Origin: Bordetella parapertussis
GTDB lineage: Bacteria; Pseudomonadota; Gammaproteobacteria; Burkholderiales; SG8-41
Assembly: GCA_945861275.1 (NCBI GenBank)
Contig: CAMATZ010000003.1
Location: 124,001 to 188,000, forward strand
DNA: 64,000 nt
Direction of reading: 5' to 3'
Of this stretch, positions 49,768 to 58,803 are shown one piece after another. Numbering within the stretch: position 1 is the stretch's first letter; each line of letters opens with the position of its first letter. Position numbers and translations under genes: made by a program. The notes beneath the pieces are model-generated. The model was not told the origin of the DNA. It worked only from the letters and a program-made list of their open reading frames with translations, and ran no database searches.

Positions 49768-52350
49768 TCACCAGTCCTCGCGCACCGACAACACCAGATC
49801 CGCTGTGCCGAGCACGTGGCGCGCGGTCAGCCACGCGGCGAGCGCCGCTGCTGCAACGAGTGTTGCGAAGAAGGCAGCCAATTGCACAGCGGGAATATGA
49901 AAATCCATGCTCCAGCCAAACGACTGTGGATTGATGACGAAGACCAGAATCGCCGCCAGTATCACGCCCAGCGCGAGTCCCAGCAGCGCGCCCAGCGCGG
50001 CCAGCGCCGCGCCTTCGAGCGTGAGCGTGCGTGTAAGTTCGCGCCGCGTCAGTCCCAAGTGACGCAGCATGCCGAACTCCTTTTTTCGTGCAACGATAAG
50101 GCCCATGAATGCCGCCACCATGCCTGCCAGGCCAATTAACACGGCGACCGCTTCCAGCGCGTAGGTAATGGCAAAGGTGCGGTCAAATATTTTCAGCGTC
50201 AACGCCCGCACCTCGGCGCTGTCGGCAAGGTCGAGAGCGATTCCAGGCAGACGCGCTTTGAGCGGCGCCAGCAGCGCTGACGCAGTGACACCGGCGCTCA
50301 GCCATAAGGCGGCATCGCGCGCGCGCGCATCGCCGGTGGCCCGCGCGTAGTCTGCCAAAGGAATGACGATGGAACCGTGCTGGCGCGCGTAGTCGCGCCA
50401 CACGCCTGCTACGTGCACGCGCAATGCCGCCGCGCCGTTCGGATTGAGCGGCAGCGGCAGCTCGAAGCTGCCGCCGTTATCAAGATGCAGGGCGCCACGG
50501 TATAAATCGAAAAAGGATTCCGACACCCATACCAGCGGCGCAGCGTTGTCTGCCGTGGCAAAACGCCTGACCAGCGGCAGGCGTTTGTCGGGCTGGTCCC
50601 CGGTGGCGGCGCCAAATTCCCGGATTACCAGCGTCACCGGCGGACGCGCCGGATCCAGTGTCAATGCTTCGCTGCGCACAAACTCCGCGCGCAACACGCC
50701 CGGCGTTGCCCGAATTACCGCTTGCGTGGCGGCGTCAAAATAACCTTGTGATTTGGCCTGCTCCGCAGTCTTCTGCCGCAAGTAGGCAGCTGCCGGCAGC
50801 ACTTGTTCGAGCCAGTTTTCCACCGAGTGGCGGAACGAGGTCACCATGATGGCCATGGCGCCGGCGAGGCTTACTGCGGCGAGTATTGCCGCCAGGCTGA
50901 TGCCGGCGGGTGCCGGTGCATGGGCGAGCCGCGTGATGGCGAGCAGCAGCGCGGCGGAGGCGGAGCGCGAGGTTTTGACACAGCGTTCGGTGCGGCGAAA
51001 CACCCACGTGCAAATGACGGGCGTGAGCAGCAGGGCGCCGATCAGCATGCCGCTGATCGCGAGGTAGCCGAACACCGGTATGCCCTGAATCGCGGGAGCA
51101 AACGCCAGCAGCGCGCTGGCCGCGCACAAGCTGCCGCCCCACGCCGGTGGCGGGCCGGCGCCTATGGTGTCATGCAGTACGCCACTTTTCAGCGCCTGTG
51201 CCGGGTGCGCGCGCGCCGCTCCCAGCGCAGGTATCAGGGCGCCCAGCAGCGCGGCGACGCCGCCCAGCAGGACGAACAGCAAGGTGGTCCACGGCGCGAA
51301 AACGAGAGCGGGACGCGTGCCCTGAAAAAAACCCGCGCCCAGATCACCGCCCAATACATGCAAGGCGCCCCAGGCCAGTGCATAGCCGAGTGCCGCACCC
51401 ACGATCGCACCGGCGGCGCCCAGCAGCGCCGCCTCAAACAGCATCAGACCCACCGTGCCGCGCGCGGTGACGCCGATGACGCGCAGCAATGCGAGCTCGC
51501 TGACGCGCTCCGCAACACTCAACATCTGGGTGGAGAACACCAGCAACGTGCCGGAAAAGAGGGCGATCAGCGCCAGCATCGTGAGGTTGACACGATAGGC
51601 GCGTGACAGGGCGGCGGCCTGCTGCTCGCGCATTTCAGGCGCCACCGCATGCGCGCCTGCCGGCAACGCGCGCGTAATGTCGCGTATGAATGCGGCACGA
51701 TCCACCCCCGCGACGAGCCGCAAGTCCAGCCGCGTGATATGGCCTTGCAGCGCGAAAAGTTCCTGCGCCACGGCGATGTCGAGCACCGCCACGCGCTGGC
51801 GGCTTTCGATGCCAGCCAGCACACCGGCGATTTCAAGCTTGCGCTGTCCGTTGGGCGTGGTCATCAGCACATGGGTTGCGGGTTGATTGCCCTCCAGCAA
51901 CCACGCCAGCACGGCGGGTGACACATGAATGCGGGTGCTGCCAAAAAATGCCAATGGATCCTGTGCTGTTGCATCGCGCGGTGCGAGCAACTGCGGCGTG
52001 AATTGCGCCGAGGCAAAGGGATCGAGTCCAATGATTTTAAGCGGCTCGCGCCTGCCGTCAACAGCCACTTCGATGTCGATGATCGGTGCAACCGCTGCGA
52101 CCTGCGGATGCAGTCCGATTTTGCCGTAGAGCGATTCGCTGATGGTGCGATTGACACCTTCGATGCGCACATCGGCTTCGCCCGCTACGGTGCGAAACGC
52201 CTGCTGCATTTCCGCCAGCGCTGCATCGTTGACCAGGTTGACCGCGAGCCCCAACGCCACGCCCACGGCAATCGCCAGGATTATCAGCACGCTGCGGCGC
52301 GCGCGTGCCCGCAGCGGCGCCAGCGCGAGCGCGCGCAGCAATGCGATCAT
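49768..52350 (-). CDS. FtsX-family ABC transporter permease (AttF/AttG-like)
   Basis: 860 residues with about ten hydrophobic segments: one near the N-terminus, clusters of three FtsX-type helices at about 250-400 and 760-850, and more between. Large extracytoplasmic domains separate them, as in macrolide-exporter (MacB/LolCE-type) permeases that have been duplicated and fused. It overlaps the ATPase gene by 4 nt (ATGA). Predicted to move a lipophilic molecule or lipoprotein from the inner membrane to the periplasm, with the AttH-like protein as carrier or modifier. Confidence 0.85.
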   Translation of the reverse strand: MIALLRALALAPLRARARRSVLIILAIAVGVALGLAVNLVNDAALAEMQQAFRTVAGEADVRIEGVNRTISESLYGKIGLHPQVAAVAPIIDIEVAVDGRREPLKIIGLDPFASAQFTPQLLAPRDATAQDPLAFFGSTRIHVSPAVLAWLLEGNQPATHVLMTTPNGQRKLEIAGVLAGIESRQRVAVLDIAVAQELFALQGHITRLDLRLVAGVDRAAFIRDITRALPAGAHAVAPEMREQQAAALSRAYRVNLTMLALIALFSGTLLVFSTQMLSVAERVSELALLRVIGVTARGTVGLMLFEAALLGAAGAIVGAALGYALAWGALHVLGGDLGAGFFQGTRPALVFAPWTTLLFVLLGGVAALLGALIPALGAARAHPAQALKSGVLHDTIGAGPPPAWGGSLCAASALLAFAPAIQGIPVFGYLAISGMLIGALLLTPVICTWVFRRTERCVKTSRSASAALLLAITRLAHAPAPAGISLAAILAAVSLAGAMAIMVTSFRHSVENWLEQVLPAAAYLRQKTAEQAKSQGYFDAATQAVIRATPGVLRAEFVRSEALTLDPARPPVTLVIREFGAATGDQPDKRLPLVRRFATADNAAPLVWVSESFFDLYRGALHLDNGGSFELPLPLNPNGAAALRVHVAGVWRDYARQHGSIVIPLADYARATGDARARDAALWLSAGVTASALLAPLKARLPGIALDLADSAEVRALTLKIFDRTFAITYALEAVAVLIGLAGMVAAFMGLIVARKKEFGMLRHLGLTRRELTRTLTLEGAALAALGALLGLALGVILAAILVFVINPQSFGWSMDFHIPAVQLAAFFATLVAAAALAAWLTARHVLGTADLVLSVREDW

Positions 52351-53018
52351 GGCGCTGCCGGCGTTACGCCATGCAGTCCGGCGCGCGTCAGCCGCAGGAT
52401 GCGATGCGTGGTCGAGGCGGCGACCTGCGAATGCGTGACGAGAATGCCGATGGCGTTGTCGCGCACTATCGAGTCTTTGAGCAACTGCAGAATCTCGGCG
52501 GCGCGTTCCGGATCAAGGTTACCGGTGGGTTCATCGGCCAGCACCAGTTGCGGGCGATGGATCAGCGCGCGCGCCACCGCGATGCGCTGCAATTCGCCGC
52601 CGGAGAGTTCGCGCGGAAAGCTCGCGCCCCGGTCCGCCAGGCCCACTGCCGTCAGCATCGCATGCGTGCGGTGGCAGCGCTCGTCTGCGGCAACCCGCAG
52701 CAGCAGTAACGGCAGCGCAACATTGTCGGCGACATTCAGATGTGGCAGCACATGAAATGCCTGAAACACAAAGCCCATGCGTGCGCGGCGGATGTAGGTG
52801 CGCGCATCGTCGCTTTGCGTTGCCAGATCCACGCCATCGAGGATGATGCGTCCGCTGTCTGGCACGTCCAGTCCGGCCAGCAAATTGAGCAACGTTGATT
52901 TTCCGATGCCCGATTCGCCAGTGATGGCAACATACTCGCCGCGCTGGAGGGTCAGGTTGAGGTTATCAAACACCGTGCGCGCACCAAAGCGCTTGGTGAG
53001 ATGAGTGACTGCAAGCAT
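52347..53018 (-). CDS. ABC transporter ATP-binding protein (LolD/MacB type)
   Basis: 223 residues from ATG 53018 (MLAVTHLTKRFGA). Walker A GESGIGKST, Q-loop GFVFQAFHVLPHLNV, signature LSGGELQRIAVARAL, Walker B LVLADEPTGNLD, H-loop VTHS. The FQxxxLxPxLNVxDNVxLPL block is typical of the MacB/LolD/FtsE class that pairs with FtsX-type permeases. The frame continues 500 nt upstream without sense. First gene of the three-gene operon. Confidence 0.93.
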   Translation of the reverse strand: MLAVTHLTKRFGARTVFDNLNLTLQRGEYVAITGESGIGKSTLLNLLAGLDVPDSGRIILDGVDLATQSDDARTYIRRARMGFVFQAFHVLPHLNVADNVALPLLLLRVAADERCHRTHAMLTAVGLADRGASFPRELSGGELQRIAVARALIHRPQLVLADEPTGNLDPERAAEILQLLKDSIVRDNAIGILVTHSQVAASTTHRILRLTRAGLHGVTPAAP

Positions 53019-53170
53019 AGGTGAAGTATAGAGTCTGTGGTGTGCTGCGCGGAGCGAAGATAGTGCTGGCTTGATGGCGATAATTCTGTAATCATTTGTT
53101 TTCCGCCAGATTACTTGAATTCCTTGCACACTTTCCATGAACCTCCCCGCTCGGGCGGGGACTCGACGCT

Positions 53171-53193
53171 CCCTTCTCCCCCCGGGAGAAGGG
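53171..53193. repeat. REP-like hairpin
   Basis: CCCTTCTCCC (53171-53180) and GGGAGAAGGG (53184-53193) form ten perfect pairs; the following GCTGGGGATGAGGG is the usual continuation of a repeat family common in GC-rich proteobacteria. It lies upstream of the metalloprotease start and argues that the coding region begins after it. Confidence 0.6.
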
Positions 53194-53222
53194 CTGGGGA
53201 TGAGGGAAGAGACGCCACGTTC

Positions 53223-54305
53223 ATGGCCGCAATTCGCGGCGCAAGCGCCGTGGCGTCTCTCCTGCAACGGCTCGTACTCGCGATCACCTTGTTGGCTGGC
53301 CTCGCGCACGCCCAACAGCAATTTTTGCCGTTGCCCGCGCTTCCCGAGGGCGTGATCGAGCTGCGAGTCGCTTACGTGCGTAACCCGCGCCTGCCGGAGA
53401 TGACGGATGCACGACTGCAGTTGCTGCTGGAAACCGCGCGCCTGGGTGTGCGCGAGCATTTTGGCCGCGACATCAAGTTCACCACGCCTGCGCGGCTTAG
53501 CGTGCAAGACCTGTTTCAAAGATTCACGCCGGAAGACGCCAAGCTGCTGAATAGCGGCATCTACGATTTCAAAGCCGGACGCGGTGACGATGCCCGCTTA
53601 CGCAAAGCCTATGTGCAAGGTATTGGGCGGCACAAAGACAATCTCGACGATCAGATCAACTATGTGCGGCCCTATCTGCTGGCACCGCTCGCGGGCCACA
53701 ACATTGAGGCGTTGAGCGATGCGTTGATGCAAACGCATCTTGCGCGATTGAGGCAGTTTGCCACGCAACGCATGCCCGATGGCGGTTTGTTGATCGATGA
53801 GCAGCCATACAATGAATACGCCTATTGGGTCAGCGTGGATTTCATCCGCCTACCGTATGAGGTTGTGATTACCAATCAGTTATTCGCCAGCGCGGAATAT
53901 TATGATCCCGAAGTGCATAGCGCGATTCGTGGTGGCATTACCAACGGCATTGCCACGCAAAATGGCGGTGCGCGTTTTGGCTCATCGTCGATGGTGTCAA
54001 CCTATCCGTTTATCGGTGAAGATGCTACGACGAAGAAACTGCGTGGCAACGAAAGTTATTCCAGCGACGATGCGGCAAAGTACGCAGCCTATTTACTGGT
54101 GCATGAACTCGGTCATCAGTTGCTGCATTTGGGCCATCCGTTTGGCCGCAAAGCGTGCGTGATGAATCCGGTGGAGTTGCTGTATTTTCGTGCGTGGGTT
54201 AGCCAGTTCTCGGCAAAGGATTGTCCTGTTACTCTAAGCAGTGCCAGTGGCGCGATGAAGCCGGGGTTTGTCAAGATGCCGATGCCCAGGGCTGTTAAAC
54301 CATAG
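53223..54305 (+). CDS. Secreted HEXXH zinc metalloprotease, family unknown
   Basis: 360 residues. Signal peptide with hydrophobic core LVLAITLLAGLAHA, then a mostly helical domain and, near the C-terminus, HELGHQLLHLGH (His294, Glu295, His298, with further His302 and His305), a gluzincin/metzincin-like helix but without the Gly expected at position 8 of metzincins. A Cys pair (RKAC, KDC) flanks the end. I chose ATG 53223, since the longer frame includes a REP-like hairpin and is not coding in character. Substrate unknown. The TAG stop starts an AT-rich repeat. Confidence 0.7.
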   Translation: MAAIRGASAVASLLQRLVLAITLLAGLAHAQQQFLPLPALPEGVIELRVAYVRNPRLPEMTDARLQLLLETARLGVREHFGRDIKFTTPARLSVQDLFQRFTPEDAKLLNSGIYDFKAGRGDDARLRKAYVQGIGRHKDNLDDQINYVRPYLLAPLAGHNIEALSDALMQTHLARLRQFATQRMPDGGLLIDEQPYNEYAYWVSVDFIRLPYEVVITNQLFASAEYYDPEVHSAIRGGITNGIATQNGGARFGSSSMVSTYPFIGEDATTKKLRGNESYSSDDAAKYAAYLLVHELGHQLLHLGHPFGRKACVMNPVELLYFRAWVSQFSAKDCPVTLSSASGAMKPGFVKMPMPRAVKP

Positions 54306-54335
54306 CTATTTGTTTTTTTAAAAATTAATTAATCC
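54303..54335 (+). repeat. AT-rich TARCTAWTTGTTTTT motif, copy 3
   Basis: Begins TAGCTATTTGTTTTT at the metalloprotease stop codon and continues as poly-A/T. One base from the copies at 14041 and 30219. Confidence 0.5.
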
Positions 54336-54360
54336 ATATCGTTTACCGGAGGCATGAAGC

Positions 54361-55341
54361 ATGAAAGTAGACATCAACACCTGTAGCCGCACCGCAATCG
54401 CCTTGCTGATAGCGGCTGCGTGGGTTCCGGCAATCGCACAAGAGTACCCGTCGCGCCCCATCCGCATGATCGTGCCGCAAGCCTCGGGCAGCGCTTCCGA
54501 CACTGTGGCGCGCATCATTGCGGCGGATCTCACGGTGCGCCTCAAACAACAGGTCATCGTCGACAACCGTCCTGGCGGCGCGCTGCAGCTTGGGCTGGAG
54601 ATCGCGGCGAAATCGCCACCCGATGGTTACACCATTGCGTATGGCATGATAGGCGCACTGGCGATCAGTCCGAACATGTTGCAAAAGCCGCCGATAGATG
54701 TGCAAAAAGACCTGGCGCCCATAGGACAGACCACCACCGGCCAAATGATGCTGGCGGTCAGTACCACGACGCCGTTCAAGAGCGTGCGCGACGTCATCAC
54801 GTATGCCAGGCAAAATCCGAACAAGCTGAATTACGCCTCGTCCGGCAACGGCACGCCGGGGCATGTCGGCTTCGAATTGTTCAAGACCATGACCGGCACG
54901 CAGGCCGTGCATGTGCCGTACAAGGGCGGCGCTGCGGCAATCACCGAACTGATGGCCGGCCAGGTGCAGATCATGCTGGAGAGCACCAACTCGATCACGC
55001 CGCACGCCAAAGGTGGGCGCGTGCGCGGCCTTGCGGTGAGCGGGCCGAAGCGCGTCGAGGCGCTGCCGGAGTTGCCGACCATCGCGGAAGCGGGCGTGCC
55101 GGGCTACGAGGCAACCACCTGGACCGGGGTGGTGGGGCCGGCGGCGATGCCGCGCGCCATCATCGTCCGGCTTAACGCCGAATTAAACCGCATGGTCGCA
55201 TCAGACAGCTACCGCGAGAAAGTCACGCTGATCGGATCGGCGCCGGCAGGCGGCACGCCGGAACAGTTCGCGCAATTCATCCGCAGCGAATATGCCAAGT
55301 GGGGCGATATTGTGAAGCGCGCCGGTGCGCGCATCGACTGA
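54361..55341 (+). CDS. Bug-family tripartite tricarboxylate transporter substrate-binding protein
   Basis: 326 residues, periplasmic. Signal peptide ending VPAIAQ, then EYPSRPIRMIVPQASGSASD, VDNRPGG, DGYTIAYG and VPYKGGAAAITELMAGQVQ, all Bug (TctC) hallmarks. Good ribosome site GGAGG 9 nt before the ATG. No tctAB membrane genes nearby, as is common for the many orphan Bug receptors of betaproteobacteria. The ligand (a carboxylate or other small anion) cannot be deduced. Confidence 0.93.
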   Translation: MKVDINTCSRTAIALLIAAAWVPAIAQEYPSRPIRMIVPQASGSASDTVARIIAADLTVRLKQQVIVDNRPGGALQLGLEIAAKSPPDGYTIAYGMIGALAISPNMLQKPPIDVQKDLAPIGQTTTGQMMLAVSTTTPFKSVRDVITYARQNPNKLNYASSGNGTPGHVGFELFKTMTGTQAVHVPYKGGAAAITELMAGQVQIMLESTNSITPHAKGGRVRGLAVSGPKRVEALPELPTIAEAGVPGYEATTWTGVVGPAAMPRAIIVRLNAELNRMVASDSYREKVTLIGSAPAGGTPEQFAQFIRSEYAKWGDIVKRAGARID

Positions 55342-55514
55342 AGATCGGCTTGGGTACGGGTCAGTCCACTTTGTAAAAAATAATTAAAAACATGGCGTTA
55401 CGATGACATCATGCGGCGCAAAGGTTTCGCGCGGGCACGCTTTCCGCTAAAATACGCCGCGTTCCAGCGTCAATCTCAAGCAGGTTTCCATCCGTTCCTT
55501 CCAAAGGAGTAGCA

Positions 55515-56264
55515 ATGAAAGTTCTGGTCACGGCCAAGCGTGTGATCGACCCGTATGTGAAGGTGCGCGTTAAATCCGACGGCACCGGGGTTGAGACGGC
55601 CAATATCAAAATGACGATCAACCCGTTTTGCGAAATCGCGGTCGAGCAGGCCGTGCGCATGAAGGAAGCCGGCATCGTCACCGAAATCGTAGTGGTATCC
55701 ATCGGCGCGCCGCAATGTCAGGAAACCATACGCACTGCAATGGCGATGGGCGCTGACCGTGGCATTTTGGTCGAGACCAGCGCGGAAGCTCAGCCGTTGG
55801 CAGTGGCCAAAATCCTGAAAGCCATCGTCGACAAAGAGCAGCCGCGCCTGGTCATTATGGGAAAGCAGGCAATTGATGACGATTCCAACCAGTGCGGCCA
55901 GATGCTCGCCGCGTTGCTGGGCTGGCCGCAGGCGACGCATATTTCCAATATCACTATTAACGGCGACAGCGCCGAGATCACGCGCGAAATCGACGGTGGA
56001 CTGGAAAAACTTACGGTGAAACTGCCGGCAATAGTGACCGCCGACCTGCGTTTGAACGAGCCGCGTTATGTCACACTGCCCAACATCATGAAGGCGAAGA
56101 AAAAGCCGCTGGAAAACATCAAACCTGATGCGCTGGGTGTGGATGTGACGCCGCGCCTGAAAACACTCAAGGTAGAAGAACCCTCCAAGCGCAGCGCGGG
56201 TGTCAAGGTTGCCGACGTCAAAGAACTTGTCCACAAACTCAAAACCGAAGCGAGGGTAATCTGA
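55515..56264 (+). CDS. etfB: Electron transfer flavoprotein beta subunit
   Basis: Small subunit of the heterodimer that passes electrons from acyl-CoA dehydrogenases to ETF-quinone oxidoreductase. [44 protein letters not shown], and the signature [15 protein letters not shown]-binding. 249 residues; AGGAG 5 nt upstream. TGATG overlap with etfA. Confidence 0.97.
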   Translation: MKVLVTAKRVIDPYVKVRVKSDGTGVETANIKMTINPFCEIAVEQAVRMKEAGIVTEIVVVSIGAPQCQETIRTAMAMGADRGILVETSAEAQPLAVAKILKAIVDKEQPRLVIMGKQAIDDDSNQCGQMLAALLGWPQATHISNITINGDSAEITREIDGGLEKLTVKLPAIVTADLRLNEPRYVTLPNIMKAKKKPLENIKPDALGVDVTPRLKTLKVEEPSKRSAGVKVADVKELVHKLKTEARVI

Positions 56265-57193
56265 TGGCAGTCCTGGTCATAGCCGAACACGACGGCACGC
56301 AGTTAAAGCCCGGTACTGCCAACGCCATTACCGCAGCAGGCAAGCTCGGCGGCGATGTCTCGGTGCTGGTTGCCGGGCATCAGTGCGCGGCGGCGGGCGC
56401 TGCCGCGGCAAAAGTCACGGGCGTTGCCAAAGTGCTGGTAGCGGACGCACCGCAGTACGAGGGTTCACTCGCGGAAAACCTGACGGCGCTGGTGCTGAGC
56501 GTCGCCAAAAACTACAGCCACATCGTTGCGCCGGCCACCGGCGTCGGCAAGAACTTCATGCCGCGCGTGGCGGCGATGCTGGACGTGCAGCAGATTTCTG
56601 ACATCAGCGGCGTGGTGTCTGCCGATACGTTTGTGCGTCCGACCTACGCGGGTAATGTGATGGTGACGGTGCAATCGAGCGATGCAATCAAGGTTATCAC
56701 CGTGCGCGCCACGGCATTTGATCCGGCGGGTGATACAGGTTCTGCTGCGGTCGAAGCGCTGGCGGCAACGGCGGATGCAGGCCTGTCGAAGTTCAACGGC
56801 CAAGAACTCACCAAGTCCGCACGTCCTGAATTGACGGCAGCGCGCATTATCGTTTCCGGCGGCCGCGGCATGGGCAGCGCGGAGAACTTCAAGATACTCG
56901 AACCTCTCGCCGACAAACTCGGCGCGGCAGTGGGTGCATCACGCGCGGCGGTGGATTCGGGTTTTGTGCCCAACGATTATCAGGTGGGGCAGACCGGAAA
57001 AATCGTCGCGCCGGAGTTATACATCGCGGTGGGAATTTCCGGCGCCATTCAGCATCTGGCGGGGATGAAGGACAGCAAGGTCATCATCGCCATCAACAAA
57101 GACGAGGAAGCGCCGATTTTCTCGGTGGCGAGCTACTGGATTGTTGGCGATCTGTTCAAGGTGGTGCCGGAGTTGGTCACGGAATTGGGCTGA
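56264..57193 (+). CDS. etfA: Electron transfer flavoprotein alpha subunit
   Basis: Large subunit carrying FAD. FAD-binding C-terminal domain [40 protein letters not shown] and [17 protein letters not shown]. 309 residues. It starts on the last base of etfB. No acyl-CoA dehydrogenase is next to the pair, so its electron donor lies elsewhere. Confidence 0.97.
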   Translation: MAVLVIAEHDGTQLKPGTANAITAAGKLGGDVSVLVAGHQCAAAGAAAAKVTGVAKVLVADAPQYEGSLAENLTALVLSVAKNYSHIVAPATGVGKNFMPRVAAMLDVQQISDISGVVSADTFVRPTYAGNVMVTVQSSDAIKVITVRATAFDPAGDTGSAAVEALAATADAGLSKFNGQELTKSARPELTAARIIVSGGRGMGSAENFKILEPLADKLGAAVGASRAAVDSGFVPNDYQVGQTGKIVAPELYIAVGISGAIQHLAGMKDSKVIIAINKDEEAPIFSVASYWIVGDLFKVVPELVTELG

Positions 57194-57197
57194 TTGA

Positions 57198-57242
57198 GCA
57201 AGATCAACCCCTGCACCGCAAAAACGCAAAGGAAACGCAAAC
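57198..57242 (+). repeat. Intergenic repeat with GCAAAAACGCAAAG core, copy 1
   Basis: 57198-57230 matches the reverse complement of 63256-63288 in 32 of 33 bases. Just after etfA. This family of ACCGCAAAGACGCAAAG-like elements is common in proteobacterial intergenic DNA; the second copy also carries a full hairpin. Confidence 0.75.
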
Positions 57243-57419
57243 AAAACCTTCACCTGCATTTCCTCTGCGGTACGTTCTCTGAGCCTCTGCAGTGAAGCCT
57301 TTCAGGTTTGCACTTCAGTAAGCGCAGGCTAATGCGGCGGGCTTGCGCATCCCGTATTCACAATGCCCCGGTTTCGCCGTAACATGGCGCACCCCATCCC
57401 GTGTGCCCACCGGTCCAGC

Positions 57420-58154
57420 ATGCAACGTTTACTAACCCTCATCGGCCCGCTGCCGTTTATGGCGCTGGCGATCCTCGCGGCGGGATGCGCTCTGGGCGTG
57501 GCGATTTTTGTGTTTGAGTTATTGAGCGTGCAATTCGCGGGCGTTACCTCATGGTTGCGCTACCCATTGCTGGGCGTGGTGGTTGCGACGAGTTACTTCG
57601 CGTACGGTTTGTCGTTGCTGCTGATTGCGCCGGCAATCAATTTTGTACTGGGCGGACGTTTGCAGCCTTATCGCGGTTCGGTGGTGTCGCTGGCGGCGAT
57701 GCGCTGGTATGTGCATTGCACGATGACGCTGCTGGTGCGTTATTCGTTTCTGGAATTTGTCACACCATCGGCGTTTGCGACGCTGTATTACCGCTTGATG
57801 GGCATGAAAATAGGCAACAATGTCGCGATTAATTCAACCGCAATCGCCGACCCGTCGCTGATCGAAATGGAAGATAACGTCACCATCGGCGGCTCGGCCA
57901 GCGTGCTGGCGCACTATGCGCAAGGCGGTTATCTGGTGATTGCGCCGGTGAAAATACGCAAGGGCGCAACCATCGGGCTGCGCGCGGTGGTGATGGGCGG
58001 CGTTGAGATAGGCGAGAAAGCCAAAGTGCTGGCCAGTTCGTTTGTGTTGCCCAATACCCGGATCCCCGCGGGCGAGACCTGGGCAGGCATACCGGCGCAG
58101 CGTATCGAATTGGATCGCTCGAGGCAGGGGCGCGATGCGGCGGATGTGACCTGA
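57420..58154 (+). CDS. Membrane hexapeptide-repeat acyltransferase
   Basis: 244 residues: two to three membrane helices (about residues 8-30 and 45-80), then a left-handed beta-helix domain (MGMKIGNNVAINSTAIADPSLIEMEDN and VGLRAVVMGG-type repeats) as in serine/galactoside acetyltransferases and the C-terminal domains of some NRPS-associated proteins. I chose ATG 57420 because the longer frame, from ATG 57363, adds only a Pro/Arg/His-rich stretch. No strong ribosome site for either. The next gene, 11 bp away, is a PAP2-like membrane enzyme; together they could modify a lipid or polysaccharide. Acyl donor unknown. Confidence 0.75.
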   Translation: MQRLLTLIGPLPFMALAILAAGCALGVAIFVFELLSVQFAGVTSWLRYPLLGVVVATSYFAYGLSLLLIAPAINFVLGGRLQPYRGSVVSLAAMRWYVHCTMTLLVRYSFLEFVTPSAFATLYYRLMGMKIGNNVAINSTAIADPSLIEMEDNVTIGGSASVLAHYAQGGYLVIAPVKIRKGATIGLRAVVMGGVEIGEKAKVLASSFVLPNTRIPAGETWAGIPAQRIELDRSRQGRDAADVT

Positions 58155-58165
58155 TTCGCCTGGCC

Positions 58166-58780
58166 GTGTTCAGCATCCCCGACTTCCCCACCATAGCCCT
58201 GCGCGTACTGCTGATAGCGGGCAGCCTGTTTTTGTGGTTCCTCACGCAGAAAATGATCGGCGCGCGGCGGCTCGAAGCGGGCGCGATTTACGACAATCTG
58301 CACGTCATAAGCAGGCGCTGGAATGCCTGGTTGCATCAGCACCCCGGGCCGGCCAATGCGCTGCTGATCGCCAGTTCGTTGTGCGTGGATGTGGTCACGT
58401 TATTCGTGCTGTTTTACGCCGTGCTGGGGCCGTCATTCATGCCGTTCTGGGGGCTGTTCGGGCTGTTTGCGTTGCGGCAAATGAGCCAGGCATCGGTGGC
58501 GTTGCCGGTGCCGCAAGGCATCATCTGGCGTGATCCGGGCGTGCCTTCGCTGTTTGTAACCTATGGCGTGGGCAATGATTTCTTTTTTTCCGGTCACACC
58601 GCGCTGGCGGTTTACGGCGCGATGCAACTGTCCACGCTGCAAATACCCACGCTGACCGTTGCCGGTGCGGTGATCGCTGCGCTGCAAGTGGTGGCAGTGA
58701 TTGTGCTGCGCGCGCACTGGACCATGGATGTGCTGGCCGGACTGTTCGCAGCGCTCACCGTCGGGTTGATAGTTCTTTAA
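58166..58780 (+). CDS. PAP2-like membrane phosphatase/phosphotransferase
   Basis: 204 residues, GTG start. About six hydrophobic helices. Motif FFFSGHTAL with a catalytic His and RAHWTMDVLAG with a second His and Asp are the C-terminal two motifs of the PAP2 superfamily, in the arrangement of the sphingomyelin synthase-like (PAP2_C) branch. It could act on a phospholipid, phosphodiester headgroup or undecaprenyl-PP. Convergent with the alpha/beta hydrolase. Confidence 0.75.
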   Translation: MFSIPDFPTIALRVLLIAGSLFLWFLTQKMIGARRLEAGAIYDNLHVISRRWNAWLHQHPGPANALLIASSLCVDVVTLFVLFYAVLGPSFMPFWGLFGLFALRQMSQASVALPVPQGIIWRDPGVPSLFVTYGVGNDFFFSGHTALAVYGAMQLSTLQIPTLTVAGAVIAALQVVAVIVLRAHWTMDVLAGLFAALTVGLIVL

Positions 58781-58803
58781 CCGGTGTAATCGTTCCACGA
58801 ACC

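Noticed and set aside
52347-53519. 390-residue reading of the ABC ATPase
   Set aside because: The first 167 codons run antisense over the metalloprotease gene start and lack homology; the ATPase starts at 53018.
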